64,000 nt of DNA, from contig KN805396.1 of assembly GCA_000818945.1 (NCBI GenBank), positions 62,001 to 126,000 on the forward strand. Direction: 5' to 3'. The position numbers and the translations under genes were made by a program. This document shows positions 30,553 through 40,200 of this stretch, piece by piece; the first letter of the stretch is position 1; each line of letters begins with the position of its first letter. Under the pieces are notes generated by a model. The model made no database searches, had not been told where the DNA came from, and saw only the letters and a list, made by a program, of their open reading frames with translations. This DNA is from Schizochytrium sp. CCTCC M209059 (taxonomy: Eukaryota > Sar > Bigyra > Thraustochytrida > Thraustochytriidae).

Positions 30553-31468
30553 CTGCTTTACATAAACTCGAACGAACAAAAGAAGACCAGGAAGAGCAGA
30601 TGGAGTAGAAGAATCAAAAGTAGAAGCCTGTCGAAGGCTCCTTGTCGAGCTTTGGTGTGAAATACCAGTGGAGAAAGAGTCACGCGAGATTGAGGTGTTT
30701 TACAAAGTCAGGATTTGAGGAGGAAGGCCGCTAAACCAAGCCCACGTAGGCCAGGCCACGTTCACGACAAGCTTGGCCCAGACTCATGCACCAAAGTTCA
30801 ACCTTCGCCAGTGCCCAACAACGGCGCCCCGAAACCCCGACTGATCAACAAAGAAGAAGAAGAAGAAGAAGAAGAAGAAGAAGAGAGATAATCACGCCCG
30901 GGAACCTAGGCCGAGGCACGCACCGTGCGCAGGCAGGCCAGCGAGCCTCGCCGCCCACCGCCGCTGCTCTCCGTCCTCTTCGCCGTCGTGGTCTGTCCTC
31001 TTCGCCGTCTGCTCCGGGACCGGCCAGCTGCGGATAGCGGGAGCCGAGCGAAGAGAGCGAAGAGGCCTATTTTGCCTGGTGAAAGGGTCCAAAATAAAAG
31101 TAAAAACTTGAACTAAAATTATTCCATGCAAAAAGAAAAGAATAGGGGGAAAGCCCGAGCTTTCGATCGTTCCGCTCGTTGCCGCACGGCACAACACGGC
31201 ACGAGCCTGCTTGGAGGGGACGAGCAAAGCGCAATCGATCACCAGCGCAAACTCTCCTCGGGCAAAACTTGAGAAGGAGCAGCAGGCAGCAAGGGGACGA
31301 GAGAGCGGCTTCTTTGGTGTGCCTCGTACGCGTGGCGCGAGAAGGACTGCGGCAACCAGCTGTCCATCACTGACGCAGGAGCACTTTTTGCGCAGCAGCG
31401 TCCAAGACCTGTGAAAGGCAAAACCCAAAGGCTGTGGTACTACTACTCCGATCAATTCAAAAAAAAAG
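30553..31468. other. Divergent spacer between acyltransferase and SnoaL-like genes
   Basis: About 0.9 kb that should carry two promoters. It contains an AAG trinucleotide run at about 30850-30886. Overlapping short frames lack any domain. Confidence 0.6.
30850..30886. repeat. (AAG)n microsatellite
   Basis: About twelve AAG units in a noncoding divergent spacer. Confidence 0.9.
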
Positions 31469-32116
31469 ATGACTTCCCCTGCAGAGCGACGCGTCGCGAA
31501 GTTCGCAGCCCACTTCCAGACCGAGAGGCCGACGCAAATGAACAACACCGTGCAGCGCCAGAACACGGCAGCTGTGAGTGAAGGCGAGGTGGCCAAGGAT
31601 GGCGAAGACGTGCGCAAGATCTTTGAAGCAGACGGCGTCGACGTGTACAATGGAGCGCTCACGAACCCGGGTACTTCACGCACGCTTGATATGTGGCACC
31701 GCGCGCTCGAGTGCGGTCTCAAGGGTGCCGACGAGGACATGCTGGAAATCCTCGAAGATATCATGGACGATAATGTCGTCTTTCTCGCGCCCACCTATTG
31801 GAAGGAGCGCCGCAGCAAGGAGTTTATCAAGTACGCACTCGTCGGAGTCACAAAGGCCTTCAAGAACTTCAAGTACACCAGAATTTTCCTCAACGATAAG
31901 GGCTTTGCTCTCGAGTTTGAGTGCAACGTTGAGACCGAGGATGGGCCTTTTCTCCGTGGAGTTGATATGGTGACTGTCGACACCGCCACGGGAAAGATCA
32001 CCCGCTTCGAGGTCATGTGCCGTCCTCCCAAGGCCGTCCTCAAACTGCTCGATTTTCAGACCGCCTTTATGCGAAAGATGGGACTCATCCCACCTGCCAA
32101 GAACAAGTCCAAGTAA
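31469..32116 (+). CDS. SnoaL/NTF2-like domain protein
   Basis: 215 residues. After a charged N-terminus, residues about 68-190 read as a cone-shaped NTF2/SnoaL-like fold: an alpha-helical start (WHRALECGLKGADEDMLEIL), DDNVVFLAPTYWKE, a second helix (FIKYALVGVTKAFKNFKY) and four beta-strand segments ending GKITRFEVMCRPP. Such domains serve as small-ligand pockets, isomerases, cyclases or protein-binding modules, and sequence alone does not reveal which. No signal peptide or membrane segment. The ATG follows an A-rich stretch and is the first of the frame. Confidence 0.75.
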   Translation: MTSPAERRVAKFAAHFQTERPTQMNNTVQRQNTAAVSEGEVAKDGEDVRKIFEADGVDVYNGALTNPGTSRTLDMWHRALECGLKGADEDMLEILEDIMDDNVVFLAPTYWKERRSKEFIKYALVGVTKAFKNFKYTRIFLNDKGFALEFECNVETEDGPFLRGVDMVTVDTATGKITRFEVMCRPPKAVLKLLDFQTAFMRKMGLIPPAKNKSK

Positions 32117-32369
32117 AAAACAAACAGTCAATGCACCAGCTTGGGCTACTAAGTTCATATATCTTGCGCGTGCTTTGAGGCAATTATCGATTTTTGGTTA
32201 TTTTGTTTTTCTGTTCTTGTGTGTGTTCTTTTTTTTTTTTCCATCCTAGATTTGATTTGGCCGTTGATCGATCCCAAGGTCAATGTCAGCTTTGTGCAGC
32301 GAGGAGGTTGACTTGATTTGGGCTCCCAAAGCAAAGCCCGACCATGCATATCTCACGGGCTGAGTGGCG

Positions 32370-35300
32370 ATGGCTGCAGAGCCGCGGGCATGGTGTCACC
32401 GGGTAATGTTTGCACTCTTGGTGCTTACTGCGTCGACGGGTGTCGCGGTCTGGCTTGCAGCGCGCGATCAGATCGTGTTCTGCGAGGCTGGCACATACTT
32501 TTTCGCCGAACGCGATATATGTTTGCAGTGCGCGGCCGGAACGTACAGCAGCGACAACTGGACAGCTTGCGAGCCCTGCGCTGCTGGCAGCTTTTGCAGC
32601 GTTGGAGCTACAAGTCCAACAGAAAAGGAGTGCCCACGCGGATCATTTTGCCCCAAAGGAGCCGCACACCCTGCCCCATGTCCAAGGGGTCGCTATGGGG
32701 CGCAAGCAGGTCTTACGACGGCAAATTGCTCGGGACCTTGCGATCTCATGCCCGGTTCCTACTGCGAACTCGCCAGTGTTGGTCCTCAAGATTGGGAATT
32801 GTGTCCCGTGGGCCATTTCTGTTCCGGAAATGAACCGGAACGCTGTCCGGCGGGTCGCTATGGCGCTCAGACGGGGCTCGCAACACCTGAATGCTCGGGA
32901 GAATGCCCTGCAGGCGCATTCTGTGAAACTGGCTCTGTTAACGCGAGTGTTCCGTGTCCCGCAGGGTTTTATTGTCCCGTGGGGGCGAGCGCACCTCTTC
33001 CCTGTGAGGCTGGTTGCTATTGCACACGAGGATCAGGCACAGCCTGCCCAAACAAATGCCCTAGTGGAACGCATTGCCCTGGTCAGGACGTCGACGCAAG
33101 TCAGCCATGTCCAGCTGGCTCGGGATGCCCAGACGGAATAGCGCTTCCTTGTGCGCCAGGCAGCTACTGTCCCGAAGGCGCGTGGAGCGTCGAGCAAGTC
33201 ATCTGCCCCAAGGGATTTTACTGTCCTGCTACCTCCGCATCACCCGTGCCGTGTCCATCTGGTAGCTTTGGAAACAAAACGGGAATGGCCAACGAAACCA
33301 AGGCTTGCCGCTTCTCATGCCCTCCAGGATACTATTGTCCACCTGGAACTTCTGATGAAAGTATTCTCCCCTGCCCTGCAGCTTATTGGTGCCCGCAGAG
33401 CACACCTGGCGAATATCTCGTAAAAGAGGATGGTTCATATCAAACGAAGCCAATGGATGATTTTAAATGTCCTGGAGGACTCCGCCTTTCGCGCACACGC
33501 AACACCATGATCCTCGGTTGCTATTGCAATTATACAGGGGCCGTAGACCCCGACTGTGCTTGTCCCGCTGGCTATTACTGTCCTCCTGGCACGACCCCGG
33601 AAACGGTGCGTGCCTGTCCATTTAATCATTACTGTCCTGAAGGGAGCGCACATCCAATCCTGTGCGAAGAGCTGGGGTATTACTGCTCGCGCTACAGCGC
33701 GACTCCACGCTTTCGAACTGTTCGCGCGGAGCTCTCACTCTTTGCTCTAACAAACGATCTTGCTATCGAACAAAACAACTCCGGGCTTTCGGATCTCGCA
33801 GAGGCGTTTGCGAGTCGCCATGGCATATCAACTGATGAGGCTGTCGTTGAACTCCGCACAAACAATCTCCCCGTCTACTCTGTTCAGCGTGGGATTGCAG
33901 AGCTGCGCCTTGACCTATACTCGCGAGGTCTCTCTCGTTTACCCAACGTTCTCTCCACATGCCAAGTCGACGACGAGGGGGACAGCTTTGAAAGAGTCCG
34001 CGACGTTTGGGAGATTCCTCTTGCGAACAACTCAGCAGATCCTGAAGTTCACGTCGGAGAGGTCGTCTATCCGATCCCTCGAGACTATCCAACGGGAAAT
34101 TCGTTTGCTTTTTGCCTCACGTACGTTTCTGGCTCCGGGGGCTTGCGGACGACGTTTACAGAACGCTTTTCCGTGACGCGGAGTTTCGCTGCCCTCCGTC
34201 AATGGCAGGTTGTGTCGGGTCTTCTGTGGCCAGGTCTACTAGGCTGGGCTTTAGTTTTCTGTACACGAAAAGTGCGGGCCAAAAAGGGCTCCAAGCCAGA
34301 AAGAAGAAAGAATCTCGAGTTCGAGCGCTTCCGCTCGTACCACGCACGCTTCAAACCTCGCCCTGTGGACACAGTTTTCGCAATATGTATGCTCGCGCTC
34401 GACACGCCCTTGGTGCTGCTGACCTTTTCCCCGCCTTTGGACTATTCGTACTCGTTAATTTTGTGTGTCTACGCGACAATAGGCATGATCCTCACTCGAA
34501 GAGGCGACGAGGATGTGATCTTGGCGCCGTTTTTCGAGCAGCTCCTTGGCCCTATCATGAGTGTGCTCCTTTACACGAGCACGGCGTGTCCGTACACGTC
34601 AGAGTCAGAGTTCCTTGACGAGATTGTGCTCCAAGGCTTGCAGTGTTGGTGGGACCCCCGCCACGCGATTGTCGCTGCACTCGGCCTCGTGTTTGCAATT
34701 CGGTATTTCGAACAGGCTTACGCCTTTGCTGCACGCAAACCTGGTGTTGAGCGTGTAGCGCTTCCGGTCGTTCCTGCTTTCGACGTTCTCATGCTTTTTG
34801 TCCGGGTGTGGCTTGCGGTAGCGCAGGCCCTTGGCAATCTTGCCAATCTGGGCCTGGTGCTAGCGCCATTGCTAGCCGTATTACTGCTCGGGCTTGTAGT
34901 CCTTCCTGTCCAAGTCAAGCAGCAACCTTATTTCGGGATGCCCTTTGCACATCGTGTCAATGATGTGGTTGCTGGCAATCTGGCTTCACAAATCGTTGCG
35001 GCCATTGTGACCGTAATTGCGCAAGGCTGGTCCTATGCACACCTCTTCTTCGTACCCTGCACGTGGGCTTGCATGTTTGCCATCAATGCCAAGCGCTCGA
35101 AATGGTCCACAAAACGGCTCAAACGTCGCTTGGCGGATTCGCTCACACCTGAAGACGAGGGCATTGCCTTTGCCTATGCGCATGAGTACGGTCTCACTTC
35201 AGGCTTTACGCATCGCATTCTGCGATCGCTCGGCAAAAGCGGCCAAAACGCCGCAGCGCTTCGACTCGAAAAGCTCTGCGTGCAGGCGGCTTCACAGCAA

Positions 35301-37076
35301 GCGAGCGCCCATGTCAACATTATGGCATCAAAAGTACGTGACGTGGTTTTTCCTGCAGCATCCTCGAGCGTTTTCATGTCGAGCGCCTGGACGCACGTAA
35401 AGGTGCTGAACTTGCACAAACTCGGGGTCGACGATGCCACTGCAAGCCGTCTGTTTGACGCTCTCTCGTCGTTGGAGAACGTCTCCGACCTTGATCTTTC
35501 AGAGAATCTCTTGACGCTCGACTCTGTAGTTCCTTTTCTTCGCGATATTCTTCCATTTCATCCCGGTCTTGCTCGTGTGAATTTGCTGCACAACGCTGGC
35601 GTCTTACCTTTTCAGATCAGTCCCGCCAAGGTATTGTGCCCTCTCTTTGCAAGCACACGGAGCTGTCTTTCGGCCCTCTGTCTTCATGAACGAGCTTTAT
35701 TCAATGCGCGCTGGACCGTCGAGATCCATCGCTACAATCGTGACCGGGCCACGTGCGACTGGATGCATGAGCTTGTCAGCGGTCTTCTTGAGCAACCAAA
35801 TGTAGAACTTCGTCTCGTATTGGGGCGCGGTCCACAACTGCAGCAGGAGGCTATGCGGGCTATTATGGAGTGTGACAGTGCAGGGGAACGCGTCGCCAAC
35901 ATCCAAGTTGACGATCACACTATCAATTTTGCAAACGACGAGAAGCTTGTTGCATTTGCCCATGTCGATGACCCCACGCTCCTCGTCACGTGCGCGACAC
36001 GAATGCCACGGCTTGTTGAAATCGACATTTCGCACGATTCCACTCAGCGCTTGGGAGGCTTTGATTTTGTGCAGAAACTGGCCGAAGGAATCTCCAGGAG
36101 AATTCGCTTGGTTCGCGTCCGAGATCAGTTTGTGGACTTTAACATCAAAGACGGAAATCTTGGTCTCTGCGGACGGAAGCTTTGGGACGAAGATGCTCCG
36201 ATCGTGGCCAGGCTGTTAACATTCTGTCCTGCGAGAACAGATCTTCAGCTCGAGGGGAATCGGTTCGGAGATCGAGGCATTCCCGTGATTGTTGCGAGCG
36301 CGTTTGCGGGTGGCAAACTTCGTCGTCTGAGCCTCGGCTCTTGGAAACTTGGCAATCGTTTGCGTAAAGCTGGCGCCGCAGCACTTGCGGAATTGCTCTT
36401 TGCTGGTTGTTCAAATTCAACTTTGCGTGAGCTGGATCTTCGACATAATCAAATCGGGCCCATCGGTTGCCGTAAGCTTGTCCAATCGCGCTCGCTTGGG
36501 CAGTTGTGCGTTTTGAATCTCTGCGGAAACGCCGTGAGCGACGAGGGTGCACAGGCATGCGCCGAAATGCTACGTACGAACCGCGGACTCATCACTTTAC
36601 GGCTATGTCGAAGTCGAATATCGCCGCAGGGAGCTCAGGCAATTGCGGAGGCTCTCTGTGTGAATGATACGCTCAAGGAGCTCTATCTCGACTGGAATGA
36701 GATTGTCGACGAGGGCTGCCTTGCTTTTGCGCAAAACATGCCCTCCTTCAGAGGCTTACGCGTCCTCGCAATGGAGAACAACATGATTGGCGACCAAGGC
36801 GCCCTGGGTCTCTCAGATCTGGGCAATCTGGAGGAATTGTATCTAGGATACAATCAGATCGGTGACGGTGGAGTTTTGTCGTTGCGCGACGCCTTGGCGG
36901 ATGCTTCACATCGCGCCCCACGTCTTTCAGTTCTCTCGCTTACAGGTACTGCCGTGGCTCATTTGGGTGACGAGATGCTTCGTGTCGCGACTACCTCTAT
37001 TCAGGTTGATCTTGAGTACAAGGCCATCAAGCAGGTGCGCGACAGGCACCTCGGCGGTTCACGACGCAATGAATAA
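32370..37076 (+). CDS. Cysteine-rich multi-pass membrane protein with cytosolic LRRs
   Basis: 1568 residues, intronless. An N-terminal hydrophobic segment (about 8-30) looks like a signal peptide. Residues about 35-450 form cysteine-rich repeats of the GCC2/GCC3 or ephrin-receptor-like type (recurring CPAGxYCPxG, CxxGxYxxxxG), with several N-glycosylation sequons. A globular stretch without repeats covers about 455-605. About eight or nine membrane helices lie between 613 and 905. The C-terminal part contains leucine-rich repeats, loosely at about 1010-1080 and clearly of ribonuclease-inhibitor type at about 1288-1543 (LRELDLRHNQIG, LKELYLDWNEI, LEELYLGYNQIG). Ectodomains of this kind are common in heterokont surface proteins. 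Topology suggests a receptor or scaffold with its LRR side in the cytosol; ligand and output are unknown. The first ATG at 32370 begins MAAEPRAW. Confidence 0.88.
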   Translation: MAAEPRAWCHRVMFALLVLTASTGVAVWLAARDQIVFCEAGTYFFAERDICLQCAAGTYSSDNWTACEPCAAGSFCSVGATSPTEKECPRGSFCPKGAAHPAPCPRGRYGAQAGLTTANCSGPCDLMPGSYCELASVGPQDWELCPVGHFCSGNEPERCPAGRYGAQTGLATPECSGECPAGAFCETGSVNASVPCPAGFYCPVGASAPLPCEAGCYCTRGSGTACPNKCPSGTHCPGQDVDASQPCPAGSGCPDGIALPCAPGSYCPEGAWSVEQVICPKGFYCPATSASPVPCPSGSFGNKTGMANETKACRFSCPPGYYCPPGTSDESILPCPAAYWCPQSTPGEYLVKEDGSYQTKPMDDFKCPGGLRLSRTRNTMILGCYCNYTGAVDPDCACPAGYYCPPGTTPETVRACPFNHYCPEGSAHPILCEELGYYCSRYSATPRFRTVRAELSLFALTNDLAIEQNNSGLSDLAEAFASRHGISTDEAVVELRTNNLPVYSVQRGIAELRLDLYSRGLSRLPNVLSTCQVDDEGDSFERVRDVWEIPLANNSADPEVHVGEVVYPIPRDYPTGNSFAFCLTYVSGSGGLRTTFTERFSVTRSFAALRQWQVVSGLLWPGLLGWALVFCTRKVRAKKGSKPERRKNLEFERFRSYHARFKPRPVDTVFAICMLALDTPLVLLTFSPPLDYSYSLILCVYATIGMILTRRGDEDVILAPFFEQLLGPIMSVLLYTSTACPYTSESEFLDEIVLQGLQCWWDPRHAIVAALGLVFAIRYFEQAYAFAARKPGVERVALPVVPAFDVLMLFVRVWLAVAQALGNLANLGLVLAPLLAVLLLGLVVLPVQVKQQPYFGMPFAHRVNDVVAGNLASQIVAAIVTVIAQGWSYAHLFFVPCTWACMFAINAKRSKWSTKRLKRRLADSLTPEDEGIAFAYAHEYGLTSGFTHRILRSLGKSGQNAAALRLEKLCVQAASQQASAHVNIMASKVRDVVFPAASSSVFMSSAWTHVKVLNLHKLGVDDATASRLFDALSSLENVSDLDLSENLLTLDSVVPFLRDILPFHPGLARVNLLHNAGVLPFQISPAKVLCPLFASTRSCLSALCLHERALFNARWTVEIHRYNRDRATCDWMHELVSGLLEQPNVELRLVLGRGPQLQQEAMRAIMECDSAGERVANIQVDDHTINFANDEKLVAFAHVDDPTLLVTCATRMPRLVEIDISHDSTQRLGGFDFVQKLAEGISRRIRLVRVRDQFVDFNIKDGNLGLCGRKLWDEDAPIVARLLTFCPARTDLQLEGNRFGDRGIPVIVASAFAGGKLRRLSLGSWKLGNRLRKAGAAALAELLFAGCSNSTLRELDLRHNQIGPIGCRKLVQSRSLGQLCVLNLCGNAVSDEGAQACAEMLRTNRGLITLRLCRSRISPQGAQAIAEALCVNDTLKELYLDWNEIVDEGCLAFAQNMPSFRGLRVLAMENNMIGDQGALGLSDLGNLEELYLGYNQIGDGGVLSLRDALADASHRAPRLSVLSLTGTAVAHLGDEMLRVATTSIQVDLEYKAIKQVRDRHLGGSRRNE

Positions 37077-37277
37077 ATAGCCAACAACTAGCTCCATATC
37101 TAGAAATTAAAATTCTGGAGAAAAAGGGCAAATAGGCCTACCGGAGGTCGGTGTTTATTGGACCATAGGAAATAATTACCAAGCCAGGAATAGGGATTTT
37201 TTTTTACTAGGGGGTAGGCTAGCTAGCTGTAGGCCTAACAACTGTAAGTGTGATCATACAAGAACTCGTTGCTCAAT

Positions 37278-40200
37278 CTAGAACATGCCTCCAAAGAGCT
37301 GATCAATACCCCCTTCCGTGATGTTGAGCTCTTTGCAGACGAGGACCAATATATCTCGGGTCACAGTGCGGTCCAGTGTCAAGCAATTCACCAGAACGGA
37401 GACGCAGACCTTGAGATCTGGCACCAGCACTAGCACGGAGCCTCCGAATGCATGATGAACGAGCATGCGGATGCCAGTATCTGGCATGATAAAGACTTGA
37501 AGTCCAAGACTCCATGCCATTTCACCATAGAGTGGACTGGTCTCCGTACGAAGAGGACCGCGCAAAAGTCTCTTCACAAGCTTGTCCGAGGCTGACTTGT
37601 GGAAAAACCTTGCTGCAACACTTGCAAGTCCTCGCGCCGTTCCAAAAGCGCCAAAACTTGGAACAGGACTCTCGCGAAGCGCCGAAGCGTTTACACAGCA
37701 TGGGTCCAGCAAGGCGCCGTTGGGCAACTTCACTCCGGGTGGCAGAGGACTCTCTGCGTCTTCCTCCTCGTCGTCCGCATCATTCTCGGCATCATCATTG
37801 ACATCTTCTTCTTGCTCGCCATCATCATCATTATGATCACTGTCACTGTTGAGCGACGCAGCAGGAAGATTAAGGGCGGCAACGTTCTTCTTTTCGCCAT
37901 CTGTTTCTTTGACCATCTTGCTTTCAGTTTTCTGAGTGGTGAATTCCTTGAATGCACCCTCTTGCGAGCTGCTGCGTTCGACGTTGACTTCCTCAGGACG
38001 GGGAGTTGCATTCTTGGCCGACCACGTCGTCTTCTGGGTCCGCGTAAGCAAAGGAGCTTCGCTTGGCAAGTCTTTGCGACCGCTTTCTGCCTTGCGTCGT
38101 TCAGGTCTGTCAGCGCTGAAAGAGGCAGCGGCGGCGCCGCCGCCGATGGCCATTGAGCGGACAAACCCCGCAAATCCATTCGAAAGCTCGGCGCAACGCC
38201 CACTTGAAGCCATCGATGATGCACAAAGATGTATTTCCTCGAAAGAAGACTGAGCAACCCTCTGCGCGTAGATCGCGTCAATCGAGTTCTCCTTTACAGC
38301 TTCAAGAAGACCAGCCATGATGTATCCACTCGTGAAAATGGTGTAGTGCGCCTGGCTGCGATCCGCATCTCGTCGTGAACGCATCGCGGAAATGTCTTGC
38401 AGCTTGGCCTTGAAAGAAGAATAATCCCGCAAGCTGTTGGCCGATGTTGTCGCGGGAACAATGTCACGAATATTGCTCGCATAGCTAAGAAGTTCTTCGA
38501 TGGTCACCGACTTGTCCGCAAAGTCAGACCAGTACTTGCAAATCGCATCTTTAGGGACAAGCGTGCCCTTGTCGATGAGATCCAAAATTTCTACAACGAG
38601 TATTACGCGAGTGAGATCCATGAGCGGAAACACTGTTCCCGAGCTTACCCGCACAGGGCTCAGCTCATCCTGGACGCCAGCAAAGGCGTCCACCACAACC
38701 TTTTCTCCCTTCATGACACAAACTTGCGCCCCGAGAAAGGTGTCGGCAGCGAAACCTTGGCTCTCAGGAAGCGCGAGCTCATGCGAAGCGTCAGACTGGG
38801 CGCGGGAAAGAAGTTGCGCCACTTTCCCCTGGAGGAGTTGCGGTGAGCGCGGGGTTTGCACAGCTGGTGGCAAAGTTTGAGGACTGCTCCTCTGCGTGAC
38901 GGCGTCCGCGGCCTCTTGCATCTTGTGGTGCATAAGACCAAGCTTGGCGTAATCGCCAAGGATATCGACATAACTAATGGGGGCGTCGAGAGTCGTGCAG
39001 AGTCCACGAATGAGACCCAGGACACGAAAGAGAAAGATGAGTGAGTCGGGGAAGCCCGAAAAGTAGCGACCCTCCTTGGCAGGATCGCGCTCAAGGTCTG
39101 CTGCCCGCTGCGCTTTACGGCGCTTGCGGAACTGGGCCTGCGACTGCCGCTGCGACTTGCGGTCACCCGTGTCGCGAAGAAGGTGAGCGAAAAACTCGAG
39201 ATCACGCTCAGGGTGAACGTCCGATTGCGAGTTCTTGTAACCAATGCTAGCGATCGCCTCTGCGAGACCCGACACACTAATGTTTGCAATGCTGTTGACG
39301 AGGCGGCAATAACCTACCCGGATCGGGTCTTCGAGAGTGACAACCATGCCAAAGTCGAGAAGAACGGGCCGCGCCATGCCATCATCCGAAACCGAGACCA
39401 TGAGATTGCCAGGATGCGGGTCTGCGCTGGTGAAACCGTCGACAAATATCATGCACCCATACGATTGCACGACCCGTCTAACGAGCGCTGCGCGATCGAC
39501 ACCAAAAAGAGCAAGCTGCTCGAGGTCTGTGATTTTGAAACCTTGTATAAAGGTCATACAAAAGGCGCGTCGGCCCACGAGCCCGCGCACAGGTCGTGGT
39601 ACAAGGACGTGACTGCCTCGGCAGGCGGCGTCCAGATAGTCATCATCGGCGTCTGCGATGAGGCCGACCTGGCGCAGATTGCGGCGAACTGTCGCAAGGT
39701 TAGACGACTCCACGTTAAAGTCGAGCTCCTTGACCATTTCCGTCTCCCATGCGCGAAGAAGCGTCTTGGCGATGGCGAAACGCGGGTTCAGCCAGGCAAT
39801 GAGACGGATGATGCGCCGAAAAGCTACAACATCCGAGAGCATAATGGCCTCAATGCCTTCATGTTGCACCTTGACAGCTACCTCAAGCGGCGTAGATACA
39901 GTGGGGATAACATTGGGGCGCAAGACGGCACGATGAACCTGAGCGATGCTTGCACTGGCCATTGGCTCGGGCTCAAAGGACTCGAACAGCTTTTCAATCT
40001 TGTGTCCGAACTCTTGCTCGATGCAGCGTTCCACATATTTAAAGCGGTCAGCAGGCAAGTCGTCCTGAAGTTTAGCGAGTACTGTCGCCCAGCGCGGAGG
40101 AATGATGTCGGCCCGGCTGCCGATGTACTGTCCGAACTTGACAAAGACGCTGCGCAGTGCCAGAATTTCGTTGCATGCAAAAGGGGCCATGATCAAATCC

